7,867 nucleotides of DNA from Clostridiales bacterium (GTDB lineage Bacteria > Bacillota > Clostridia > Oscillospirales > Oscillospiraceae). Of this stretch, positions 1-5,774 are shown piece by piece. The notes beneath the pieces are model-generated. The model was given only the letters and a program-made list of their open reading frames with translations, ran no database searches and had not been told where the DNA came from. Where the stretch lies: contig SFDT01000048.1 in the NCBI GenBank assembly GCA_004558115.1, forward strand, positions 1 to 7,867. Direction: 5' to 3'. Position 1 is the stretch's first letter. Every line of letters begins with the position of its first letter. Position numbers and translations under genes: made by a program.

Positions 1-633
1 GCCAAGGAGGACATCGGCGTGGTGCTGGACGAGGGGTGCTTTCCTGAGACCCTCACCGCCCCGCAGGTGGGCCGCGTGATGGCTGCCACCTACCGCCGCT
101 GGGAGCAGGATACCTTCGACGCCTATTGCCGCCGTTTCGCTCTGCCGGAGAAAACCGCCTTCAAGGACTATTCCCGGGGCATGAAAATGAAACTCACCAT
201 CGCCGTCGCCCTCAGCCATCAGGCACGACTCCTGGTGTTGGACGAGGCCACCGCCGGACTGGACCCCATTGTCCGAGACGAGATCTTGGAGCTTTTCAAT
301 GAGTTTACCCGGGACGAGACCCACTCCGTCCTGATCTCCTCCCACATTCTCAGCGATTTGGAAAAGCTCTGCGACTACATCGCCTTTCTCCATCAGGGGC
401 GGCTGCTGTTCTGTGAGGAAAAGGACGCCCTTCTGGAGCAATACGGCATCTTCAATGACACGGCGGAGCAAGCGGAGGCCCTCATGCCGGAAGCCATCGT
501 GTCCATGGAAACCACGCCCTACGGCGGCGTCCGGGCGCTGGTGCGGCGGGAGCTGGCCCCGGTGGGCTTCCAACTGGAAAAGCCCACCATTGAGGACATC
601 ATCCTCGCTCTGGTGAAAGGAGAAAAGCAATGA
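1..633 (+). CDS. ABC transporter ATP-binding protein (5' truncated by window edge)
   Basis: This is the nucleotide-binding subunit of an ABC transporter, which hydrolyses ATP at the inner face of the membrane to drive its permease. The reading frame is open from base 1, and 210 residues are visible. In window numbering they hold the signature motif YSRGM (about 57-61, in place of LSGGQ), the Walker B and D-loop run LLVLDEATAGLDP (77-89) and the H-loop SSHIL (113-117). The Walker A P-loop and the true start must lie upstream of the window. A GTG at base 19 is in frame but internal to the domain, so it is not the start. The variant signature and short C-terminal tail fit the BcrA/YtrB-type exporter ATPases. 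The stop overlaps the start of the permease gene as ATGA, so the two are translationally coupled. The substrate cannot be read from the sequence; peptide antibiotics, bacteriocins or lipids are possible for this class. Confidence 0.93.
   Translation, partial: AKEDIGVVLDEGCFPETLTAPQVGRVMAATYRRWEQDTFDAYCRRFALPEKTAFKDYSRGMKMKLTIAVALSHQARLLVLDEATAGLDPIVRDEILELFNEFTRDETHSVLISSHILSDLEKLCDYIAFLHQGRLLFCEEKDALLEQYGIFNDTAEQAEALMPEAIVSMETTPYGGVRALVRRELAPVGFQLEKPTIEDIILALVKGEKQ
616..622 (+). promoter_or_regulatory. Ribosome binding site of the ABC permease gene
   Basis: AAAGGAG lies inside the last codons of the ATPase gene, 7 nt before the ATG at 630. It fixes the start of the permease and supports coupled translation across the ATGA overlap. 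Confidence 0.75.
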
Positions 634-1247
634 AAGCCCTGCTCTTAAAGGATTGGTATGTACTGCGGAAGCAGGTCTGGTCCTATCTTCTCATCGTTCT
701 GGTCTGGGGCCTGATCCCCAGCCTCACTCTAAATCTGCTGGCAGTGGTCTACGGCGCTATGATCCCCTATACCGCCATGGCCTATGACCAGCGGAGCCGC
801 TGGGACAGATTTGCCCGGATGCTCCCCTATTCGGACCGGACTGTTGTGCTCAGCCGGTATGCGCTTGGCTGGATCTCTCTGTCTGTGGGAGCCGCTACTG
901 TTGCCATTTGCCAAGGTGTGCTCACCTGTCTCCCGCTCCCGGCAAAGCTGTCCGCCAACCTCTCCCCCGGCTTTGTATTCGCCGCCCTGTGCGTTGGGTG
1001 TCTGCTGTTGGATCTGAATATACCTCTCATCCTTCGCTACGGTACAGAAAAGGCCCGGTGGGTCGCCATTCTCATCACCTTTCTCACCTTTGCTTCCGTA
1101 GGCGCGCTCAACGGATTGGTCAATGACGCCAAAACCGTAGCAACCGCAGTTCTCTCTCTGGCGCTGACCGGAATGCTGGCGCTGACCATCATCGCCACCG
1201 CCGTTTCCATCCTCCTGTCCCTGAAATTCTACCGGGAAAACCGCTGA
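630..1247 (+). CDS. ABC-2 type transporter permease, ABC2_membrane_5-like
   Basis: This is the 205-residue membrane subunit that pairs with the ATPase immediately upstream. It begins MKALLLKDWYVLRKQ, the cytoplasmic lead-in typical of the small ABC-2 permeases of Firmicutes, followed by about six hydrophobic segments near residues 16-30, 32-50, 79-101, 114-135, 143-160 and 168-198. Between the second and third lies a cytoplasmic stretch (about 51-77) with YDQRSRWDRFARMLPYSDRT, matching the characteristic 'YDE..WD.....LP' pattern of this family (Pfam ABC2_membrane_5, from memory). Such ATPase/permease pairs often follow a GntR-type repressor gene; any such regulator would lie left of the window. 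A hairpin terminator starts about 10 nt after the stop, so this is the last gene of its unit. The substrate is unknown. Confidence 0.9.
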   Translation: MKALLLKDWYVLRKQVWSYLLIVLVWGLIPSLTLNLLAVVYGAMIPYTAMAYDQRSRWDRFARMLPYSDRTVVLSRYALGWISLSVGAATVAICQGVLTCLPLPAKLSANLSPGFVFAALCVGCLLLDLNIPLILRYGTEKARWVAILITFLTFASVGALNGLVNDAKTVATAVLSLALTGMLALTIIATAVSILLSLKFYRENR

Positions 1248-1256
1248 AAATACGCC

Positions 1257-1290
1257 AAAAAAGCCGTCCGGCTCCGCCGGACGGCTTTTT
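1257..1290. terminator. Bidirectional intrinsic terminator between convergent genes
   Basis: The arms GCCGTCCGGC (1263-1272) and GCCGGACGGC (1276-1285) are perfectly complementary over 10 bp and enclose a 3-nt loop. Six A residues precede the left arm and five T residues follow the right arm, so the RNA from either strand carries a GC stem followed by a U run. It sits between the ABC permease stop (1247) and the recD2 stop (1301) and is placed to end both transcripts. Confidence 0.92.
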
Positions 1291-1300
1291 CTTATCCATT

Positions 1301-3514
1301 TTATTCGCTGGCATCCCCGGCGTGGCACAGCCGCCATTTCAAGCCAGAGTACCGCTTCTGCTGCCGGTCGTTGGCCGCCATGGAGCGGATGGCGGCGTCA
1401 TCACCCACGATGACCAGCAGCTCTCTGGCCCGGGTCAGCGCCGTATACAGCACCCCCCGCACCATGAGACTGGGTGCCGAGGACATGGCCGCCAGCACCA
1501 CGCAGCGGTACTCGCTGCCCTGAGCCTTGTGGACCGTCTGGGCATAGGCCAGGTCGATCTCGCTGAGCATTTCCACGCTGTAAGGCGCTTTCCGGCCGTC
1601 AAAGTCCAGCGCCAGCCACTCGCCCCCGGCGTCGATCTCCGCGATGCGGCCTACGTCGCCGTTGAACATTCCGGTACCCACGGTGCCGTCATCCTTCTGC
1701 CAGACCACATCGTAATCATTCCGGGTCTGCATGATCCGGTCCCCTACCCGGAACACCCGCTCCCCCCACAGGATCTCCCGCTTGCCGGGTGTCCGGGGGT
1801 TCAGCGCCTCCTGCAAGAGCCGGTTCAGGTTGATGGTGCCACAAGGCCCCTTCCGGGTGGGCGTCAGCACCTGGATCTGCTCCGCCGGGATGTGCATATT
1901 GTCCGGCAGGCGGGTCTTGCACAGTTCCAGCACCGTCGCCACCGCCCGCTGGGCGTCCCGACGGCAAAGGAAGAAGAAATCCCCCTGGTTCCCTTTCAGG
2001 TCCGGGCTTTCGCCCAGATTGACCCGGTGGGCGTTGCGGATGATGGCGGACTGCTCCGCCTGCCGGAACACCTCCCGGAGAAACACAGTCTCGATCTTTT
2101 TGCTGCGGATCAGGTCGGAAAACACATTTCCCGCCCCCACAGAGGGCAGCTGGTCCGCATCGCCCACCAGCACCAGCCGGGTGCCGGGGCGCAGCGCCCG
2201 CAGCAGTGCGGAGAACAGGGACACGTCCACCATGCTCATCTCGTCCACAATGACGGCCTCGGCCTCCAGCGGCTCCTTTTCCGTTTTCTGGAAGGTCACC
2301 TGATGAGCTGCCTCATTCCACGTCATCCCCAGCAGCCGGTGGACCGTCTGAGCCTCCATGCCCGTCAGCTCGCTCATGCGCTTCGCCGCACGGCCCGTGG
2401 GGGCCGCCAGCACGATGTTCAGCCCCATTTTCTGAAACAGGGCCACGATGCCCCGGACGGTGGTGGTCTTGCCGGTGCCGGGTCCGCCGGTCAGCAGGAT
2501 GACGCCAACCTTCGCCGCCAGCTCCACCGCCTGCCGCTGCAAGGGCGCGTAGGTAATGCCCTGTTCCTTCTCGATCTCCGCCACGGTCCGGTCTGCGAAG
2601 CGGCTCTCATCGGCGTCCATTTCCAGCAATGCCAGCAGGCGGGCGCAGGCGGAGGTCTCTGCCTCCCACAGCCGCCGCAGATACACCGCCTCTACATTGG
2701 CGATCCGCTGGATCACCACGGCGTGATGCTCCGCCAGGGCGTCCAGTGCCACGTCCACCTGCTCGACCCCGCAGCCCAACAGCTGGCAGGTGGCGGCAAG
2801 CAGCTTGTCCTTCGGCAAAAACACATGGCCGTTATTCTCGTTATAGGTCAGCTCAAAGGTAAGGGCCGCCTCAAGGCGCTCCGTGCAGTCCTCTGCAAAT
2901 CCCATGGACAGCGCCATGGTGTCCGTCACGGAAAAATCCACGCCGCATACATCGTCTGACAGCAGATAGGGATTTTTCTCCACCACCCGGATGGCCCCGT
3001 CCCCATACTGCTGCCGCAGCCGGATGGCCAGCACCGGCGGCAGCTGATACCGGGATAGGAATTCCATCAGCCGCCGCAAGCCCATGTGCTGACGGAACAG
3101 CTCTCCGATCTCCATGGCCTTTTTCGCGGTAATGCCCCGGATCTCCTGAAGCCGCTCCGGCTCTGCCTCTAAAATATCCAGGGTCTCCAGGCCGAACCGG
3201 TCCACGATCCGCCGGGCGGTGGTGGGTCCCACGCCCTTGCAGACGCCGGAGGACAGGTAGGCGAAGATATCCTCTTCCTCCTCCGGCAGCGTCCGCTCCA
3301 GCTCCTGCGCCTTCAGCTGCTCGCCGTGCTGGGGATGGACCTCCCAGGTACCGGTAACGGTCAGATGCTCTCCCGGCGCCACACAGGGGATACATCCCAC
3401 CACAGTAATGACCTCCCCCTCCTCTGTGAGGAGGCGGAGGACCGTATATCCGTTTTCGGCGTTCTGAAAAATAACGCTATGTACCGTACCCTCCCGGCAG
3501 ATCAGTTCTTCCAT
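1301..3514 (-). CDS. recD2: RecD2-family ATP-dependent 5'-3' DNA helicase
   Basis: This is a superfamily 1B helicase, 737 residues long, of the RecD2 type found in bacteria independently of RecBCD. Family members unwind DNA 5'-3' and act in DNA repair and fork maintenance. Seen in order: an OB-like N-terminal segment (about 7-60, with FQNAENGYTVLRLL); helix-hairpin-helix region (about 85-145, with GVCKGVGPTTARRI); Q-motif-like LQRQAV (325-330); Walker A GGPGTGKTT (343-351); motif Ia APTGRAAKRM (371-380); Walker B VIVDEMSMVD (421-430); motif III GDADQLPSVG (451-460); YAQTVHKAQGSEY (657-669); and LYTALTRAR (689-697). All catalytic motifs are intact and the length is normal (roughly 700-800 in the family). 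The ATG at 3514 is preceded by AGAGGAAG. It appears to be the last gene of the yqfC-led cluster, 61 nt after the 112-residue gene, and ends just before the shared terminator. Confidence 0.96.
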   Translation of the reverse strand: MEELICREGTVHSVIFQNAENGYTVLRLLTEEGEVITVVGCIPCVAPGEHLTVTGTWEVHPQHGEQLKAQELERTLPEEEEDIFAYLSSGVCKGVGPTTARRIVDRFGLETLDILEAEPERLQEIRGITAKKAMEIGELFRQHMGLRRLMEFLSRYQLPPVLAIRLRQQYGDGAIRVVEKNPYLLSDDVCGVDFSVTDTMALSMGFAEDCTERLEAALTFELTYNENNGHVFLPKDKLLAATCQLLGCGVEQVDVALDALAEHHAVVIQRIANVEAVYLRRLWEAETSACARLLALLEMDADESRFADRTVAEIEKEQGITYAPLQRQAVELAAKVGVILLTGGPGTGKTTTVRGIVALFQKMGLNIVLAAPTGRAAKRMSELTGMEAQTVHRLLGMTWNEAAHQVTFQKTEKEPLEAEAVIVDEMSMVDVSLFSALLRALRPGTRLVLVGDADQLPSVGAGNVFSDLIRSKKIETVFLREVFRQAEQSAIIRNAHRVNLGESPDLKGNQGDFFFLCRRDAQRAVATVLELCKTRLPDNMHIPAEQIQVLTPTRKGPCGTINLNRLLQEALNPRTPGKREILWGERVFRVGDRIMQTRNDYDVVWQKDDGTVGTGMFNGDVGRIAEIDAGGEWLALDFDGRKAPYSVEMLSEIDLAYAQTVHKAQGSEYRCVVLAAMSSAPSLMVRGVLYTALTRARELLVIVGDDAAIRSMAANDRQQKRYSGLKWRLCHAGDASE

Positions 3515-3519
3515 GACTT

Positions 3520-3524
3520 CCTCT
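3520..3524 (-). promoter_or_regulatory. Ribosome binding site of recD2
   Basis: On the minus strand AGAGG (within AGAGAGGAAG) lies 5 nt before the ATG at 3514. This gives recD2 its own translation signal and supports that start. Confidence 0.65.
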
Positions 3525-3575
3525 CTTTAACGTGCCGATGCGGCCCTTCTTACGAACGGCCCTTGACTGGCATTT

Positions 3576-3914
3576 TTATCTCTCGTTCCCGGCATCCAGC
3601 CGGAAATCCGTCCCGTTCACCACAGCGGCGTTGTCCTCCCGCTCCGCCAGATAGTCGGCAAGTCCCCTGGCCTCCGCCGTCAGGCCGCAGTCGGCAATGA
3701 CGATCTGTGCCCCCGGCAGACTGCTCCGCACCCGGCGCAGCTCCCGGACATCGTGCTCCAAGGCTAACGCCTCACCCCGCACAGGCAGTACCAGTAAAAG
3801 CCCCGGGATCGTGGGCCGCCCTGCGTGGAGCACCGCTCCTGCCAGCAGCCACACCACCGTGGTCATCCCCACGGCGGAGAAAAAGGCGATCACGCCGTCC
3901 CGAAATACGTTCAT
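3576..3914 (-). CDS. Small membrane-anchored protein of unknown function, 112 aa
   Basis: I do not recognise a named family. One N-terminal hydrophobic helix (about 8-30, FFSAVGMTTVVWLLAGAVLH) should anchor the protein. The remaining ~80 residues alternate strand and helix: LLLVLPVRG (39-47), an acidic/basic helix (48-65), AQIVIADCGLT (69-79), then a helix rich in A, E and R (80-93). The IVIADCGLTAEAR stretch loosely resembles the nucleotide-binding start of GT-A glycosyltransferases (VVDDGSTDET), but the domain is far too short for a complete enzyme and lacks the rest of the fold, so no enzymatic role is claimed. GAGGTGAT, an exact match to the 16S 3'-end complement, lies 3 nt before the ATG at 3914, and this strongly supports a real gene. 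It lies between the coiled-coil membrane gene (50 nt upstream) and recD2 (61 nt downstream), on the same strand, and is probably co-transcribed. Confidence 0.8.
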   Translation of the reverse strand: MNVFRDGVIAFFSAVGMTTVVWLLAGAVLHAGRPTIPGLLLVLPVRGEALALEHDVRELRRVRSSLPGAQIVIADCGLTAEARGLADYLAEREDNAAVVNGTDFRLDAGNER

Positions 3915-3917
3915 CCC

Positions 3918-3925
3918 ATCACCTC
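3918..3925 (-). promoter_or_regulatory. Strong ribosome binding site of the 112-aa gene
   Basis: GAGGTGAT on the minus strand is complementary over 8 nt to the 3' end of 16S rRNA and precedes the ATG at 3914 by 3 nt. It is the main evidence that this unrecognised frame is translated. Confidence 0.75.
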
Positions 3926-3964
3926 AGGACAGTATATGGCCAGATCTCCGCCTGTGTGACACAC

Positions 3965-4285
3965 TCAATCTATATCGCGGGCCGTATCCAGCTTCGCCGC
4001 CACAGTATCCAGCTTGATCTCCGCGACTTCCTGCCGTCCCTTCACTGTTTCCAATTCTGTTTTGACCTCTTGGAGGGTCTTGGACACCGCTTTCAGCGTT
4101 TCCTCCATTCGATCCAGCTTGTCCTTCAGACAGACGGCTCCCGCCAAAACGGCTCCCACCGCCAGCAGCCCCAGCAAAAATGGTGCGACATCTCCCCCGC
4201 CGCCGCTGAACATCCCTGCCAACAGTATCGCCGGCACACAGGCAAGCAAAGCGAACCCAACCGTATATAACGCAAATTTTCCCAT
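3965..4285 (-). CDS. Small two-helix membrane protein with C-terminal coiled coil, 106 aa
   Basis: This gene is not recognised as a named family. The start is taken at the ATG at 4285 (MGKFALYTVG), not at the in-frame ATG at 4378, which would run 31 residues through the end of ybeY. The ATG at 4285 has GGGAGG 7 nt upstream and begins 1 nt after the ybeY stop (TGATATG). Two hydrophobic segments (about 4-27 and 34-52) are separated by a glycine-rich GGGGD turn. After them comes a charged C-terminal region (about 54-103, KLDRMEETLKAVSKTLQEV onward) with Leu/Val spacing of a coiled coil and the related repeats VKTELETVK and IKLDTVAAKLDT. The expected topology is a hairpin in the membrane with a cytoplasmic coiled coil that could oligomerise or bind a partner. 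The tight link to ybeY implies coupled translation. Alternatively it may be a fast-evolving small protein specific to this lineage. Confidence 0.82.
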   Translation of the reverse strand: MGKFALYTVGFALLACVPAILLAGMFSGGGGDVAPFLLGLLAVGAVLAGAVCLKDKLDRMEETLKAVSKTLQEVKTELETVKGRQEVAEIKLDTVAAKLDTARDID

Positions 4286-4286
4286 A

Positions 4287-4784
4287 TCAGTCCTCCCGGG
4301 TGATTCCCAGTTCTGCCAATATGGCTTCCTCTCTTGCCCGCATCTGCTTTTTCTGCGGGCCTTCGTCCAGATGGTCATAGCCCAGCAGGTGCAGCACGGA
4401 GTGCACCACCAGATACGCCAGTTCCCGGCGGTTGGAATGGCCGTACTCCTTGGCCTGCGCCGCCACGTGCTCCATGGAGATCACCATATCCCCCAGGGGC
4501 ACCAGTCCGGTGCCGGGGTCGGCGTCCTCCCCGCCGGGCAGCTCGCCGGGCTGCAGGTCAAACTCCGGGAAGCTGAGCACATCCGTGGCCCGGTCTACCT
4601 CCCGCATATCCAGATTGATCTGATGGATGGCCTCGTCATTGGTCAGCAGCACGTCCACCTCACAGGGAAAATCCACTCCCTCCGCCGCCAGAGCGGTGCG
4701 GATGACCTTGCGGATAAAGGCCCGCTGGCCCTCATTCACCCCCGGCACGTCGGCGGTGATGGGAATATAGTGCCGTTTTGCCAT
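4287..4784 (-). CDS. ybeY: Endoribonuclease YbeY (rRNA maturation factor)
   Basis: This is a 165-residue zinc-dependent single-strand endoribonuclease, involved in 16S rRNA 3'-end maturation and ribosome quality control in the bacteria studied. The metal-binding signature H-x3-H-x5-H is intact: HSVLHLLGYDH gives H128, H132 and H138. The conserved upstream region reads NLDMREVDRATDVLSFP (57-73), and LGDMVIS (97-103) forms the strand typical of the family. Length is normal (about 150-165). The start ATG at 4784 overlaps the phoH-like stop by 1 nt (TAATG), indicating translational coupling. Its pairing with the PhoH-type ATPase repeats the ybeZ-ybeY arrangement of other bacteria, where the two proteins are functionally linked. 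In Bacillus subtilis pgpH (yqfF) lies between these two genes; here there is no room for it. Confidence 0.96.
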   Translation of the reverse strand: MAKRHYIPITADVPGVNEGQRAFIRKVIRTALAAEGVDFPCEVDVLLTNDEAIHQINLDMREVDRATDVLSFPEFDLQPGELPGGEDADPGTGLVPLGDMVISMEHVAAQAKEYGHSNRRELAYLVVHSVLHLLGYDHLDEGPQKKQMRAREEAILAELGITRED

Positions 4785-5758
4785 TATTTCTTCCCCTTTC
4801 CGCCGTTTTTGGCAGTTTCGTATTCTTCATAGGCCTTCACGATCCGCTGAACCATCACATGACGCACCACGTCGGCGTTGGTCAGCTCGCAGATGCCAAT
4901 GCCCTCCACCTTTTTCAGCACCCGCATGGCCTCCCGCAGGCCGGAGGGCTTGCCGTCCGGCAGATCGATCTGGGTCACATCGCCGGTAATGACGATCTTG
5001 GAGCCGAAGCCCAGACGGGTCAGGAACATTTTCATCTGCTCCCGGCTGGTGTTCTGGGCCTCGTCCAGAATGATGAAGCTGTCATCCAGCGTCCGGCCGC
5101 GCATGTAGGCCAGGGGGGCCACCTCGATGTTGCCCCGCTCCAGATACTTCTGGTAGGTCTCCGCCCCCAGCATATCAAACAGGGCGTCATACAGCGGCCG
5201 CAGGTACGGGTCCACCTTGCTTTGCAGATCGCCGGGCAGGAAGCCCAGCCGCTCGCCGGCCTCCACCGCAGGACGGGTGAGGATGATGCGGTTCACCTGC
5301 TTTTCCCGGAAGGCCTGCACTGCCGCCGCCACCGCCAGATACGTTTTGCCGGTACCGGCGGGGCCTACGCCGATGGTAACGGTATTTTTCAGCACCGATG
5401 CGATATATTCCTTCTGGCCCAGCGTTTTCGGCTTCACCGGGCGGCCCTTGGCGGAGATGCATAGCACATCCCCCGCCAACTCGCTGATCTGCTCCTCTTT
5501 GCCGGTGCGGACCATGTCGATGATATAGCGGACGTTCTGCTCCCCCAGTGCCTCCCCCCGGGAGGACAGGGTCAGCATGGCCTGCACCGCTTTGGCGGCG
5601 TGCATCACGTCCTCGGCCTCGCCGCTGATCCGCAGCTCGCCGTCCCGGTTGGTCACCGTCACATTAAATTCCTTTTCCAGCAGGCGGATGTTCTCGTCAA
5701 AGGAGCCGAAAATATTTACGGCCTGCTCCATCCGCTCAATGCTGATCCTCTGTTCCAT
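4784..5758 (-). CDS. phoH: PhoH-like ATPase (PhoL/YbeZ type)
   Basis: This is a P-loop ATPase of the PhoH family, cytoplasmic and linked to RNA metabolism through YbeY. I choose the ATG at 5758 (MEQRISIERMEQ, 324 aa) because AGGAG lies 7 nt upstream. The longer frame from 5800 would overlap the end of yqfD and lacks a comparable binding site. The N-terminal ~100 residues contain a KH-like stretch typical of the PhoL branch (FGSFDENIRLLEKEFNVTV, 17-35). The ATPase domain follows, with Walker A GPAGTGKT (132-139), TRPAVEAGERLGFLPGDL (161-178), Walker B SFIILDEAQN (227-236) and ITGDVTQIDLP (257-267). No C-terminal PIN domain is present, which separates it from PhoH2. It overlaps ybeY by one base and follows yqfD by 16 nt, as in the sporulation clusters of other Firmicutes. 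Confidence 0.95.
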   Translation of the reverse strand: MEQRISIERMEQAVNIFGSFDENIRLLEKEFNVTVTNRDGELRISGEAEDVMHAAKAVQAMLTLSSRGEALGEQNVRYIIDMVRTGKEEQISELAGDVLCISAKGRPVKPKTLGQKEYIASVLKNTVTIGVGPAGTGKTYLAVAAAVQAFREKQVNRIILTRPAVEAGERLGFLPGDLQSKVDPYLRPLYDALFDMLGAETYQKYLERGNIEVAPLAYMRGRTLDDSFIILDEAQNTSREQMKMFLTRLGFGSKIVITGDVTQIDLPDGKPSGLREAMRVLKKVEGIGICELTNADVVRHVMVQRIVKAYEEYETAKNGGKGKK

Positions 5759-5765
5759 GCCATCA

Positions 5766-5770
5766 CTCCT
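5766..5770 (-). promoter_or_regulatory. Ribosome binding site that decides the phoH start
   Basis: AGGAG on the minus strand falls in the 16-nt gap between yqfD and phoH, 7 nt before the ATG at 5758. It favours that start over the upstream in-frame ATG at 5800. Confidence 0.75.
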
Positions 5771-5774
5771 AAAG

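Noticed and set aside
729..1337. A 202-residue minus-strand frame across the ABC permease and terminator
   Set aside because: It runs through the bidirectional terminator and into the end of recD2, has low-complexity composition, and opposes a well-supported permease gene.
1322..2959. A 545-residue open frame on the plus strand opposite recD2
   Set aside because: It lies entirely antisense to an intact recD2 with every helicase motif. Its translation is rich in H, Q, R and P and has no domain, as expected for a shadow frame in GC-rich coding DNA.
3588..3606. A hairpin (CCGGC...GCCGG) at the end of the 112-aa gene as a terminator before recD2
   Set aside because: The stem is short and imperfect when extended, and on the minus strand it is followed by an A-rich sequence rather than a T run, so it is not an intrinsic terminator.
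4286..4378. An N-terminal extension of the 106-aa membrane protein to an ATG at 4378
   Set aside because: The extra 31 residues overlap the end of ybeY in another frame, are polar and uninformative, and a good ribosome binding site precedes the ATG at 4285 instead.
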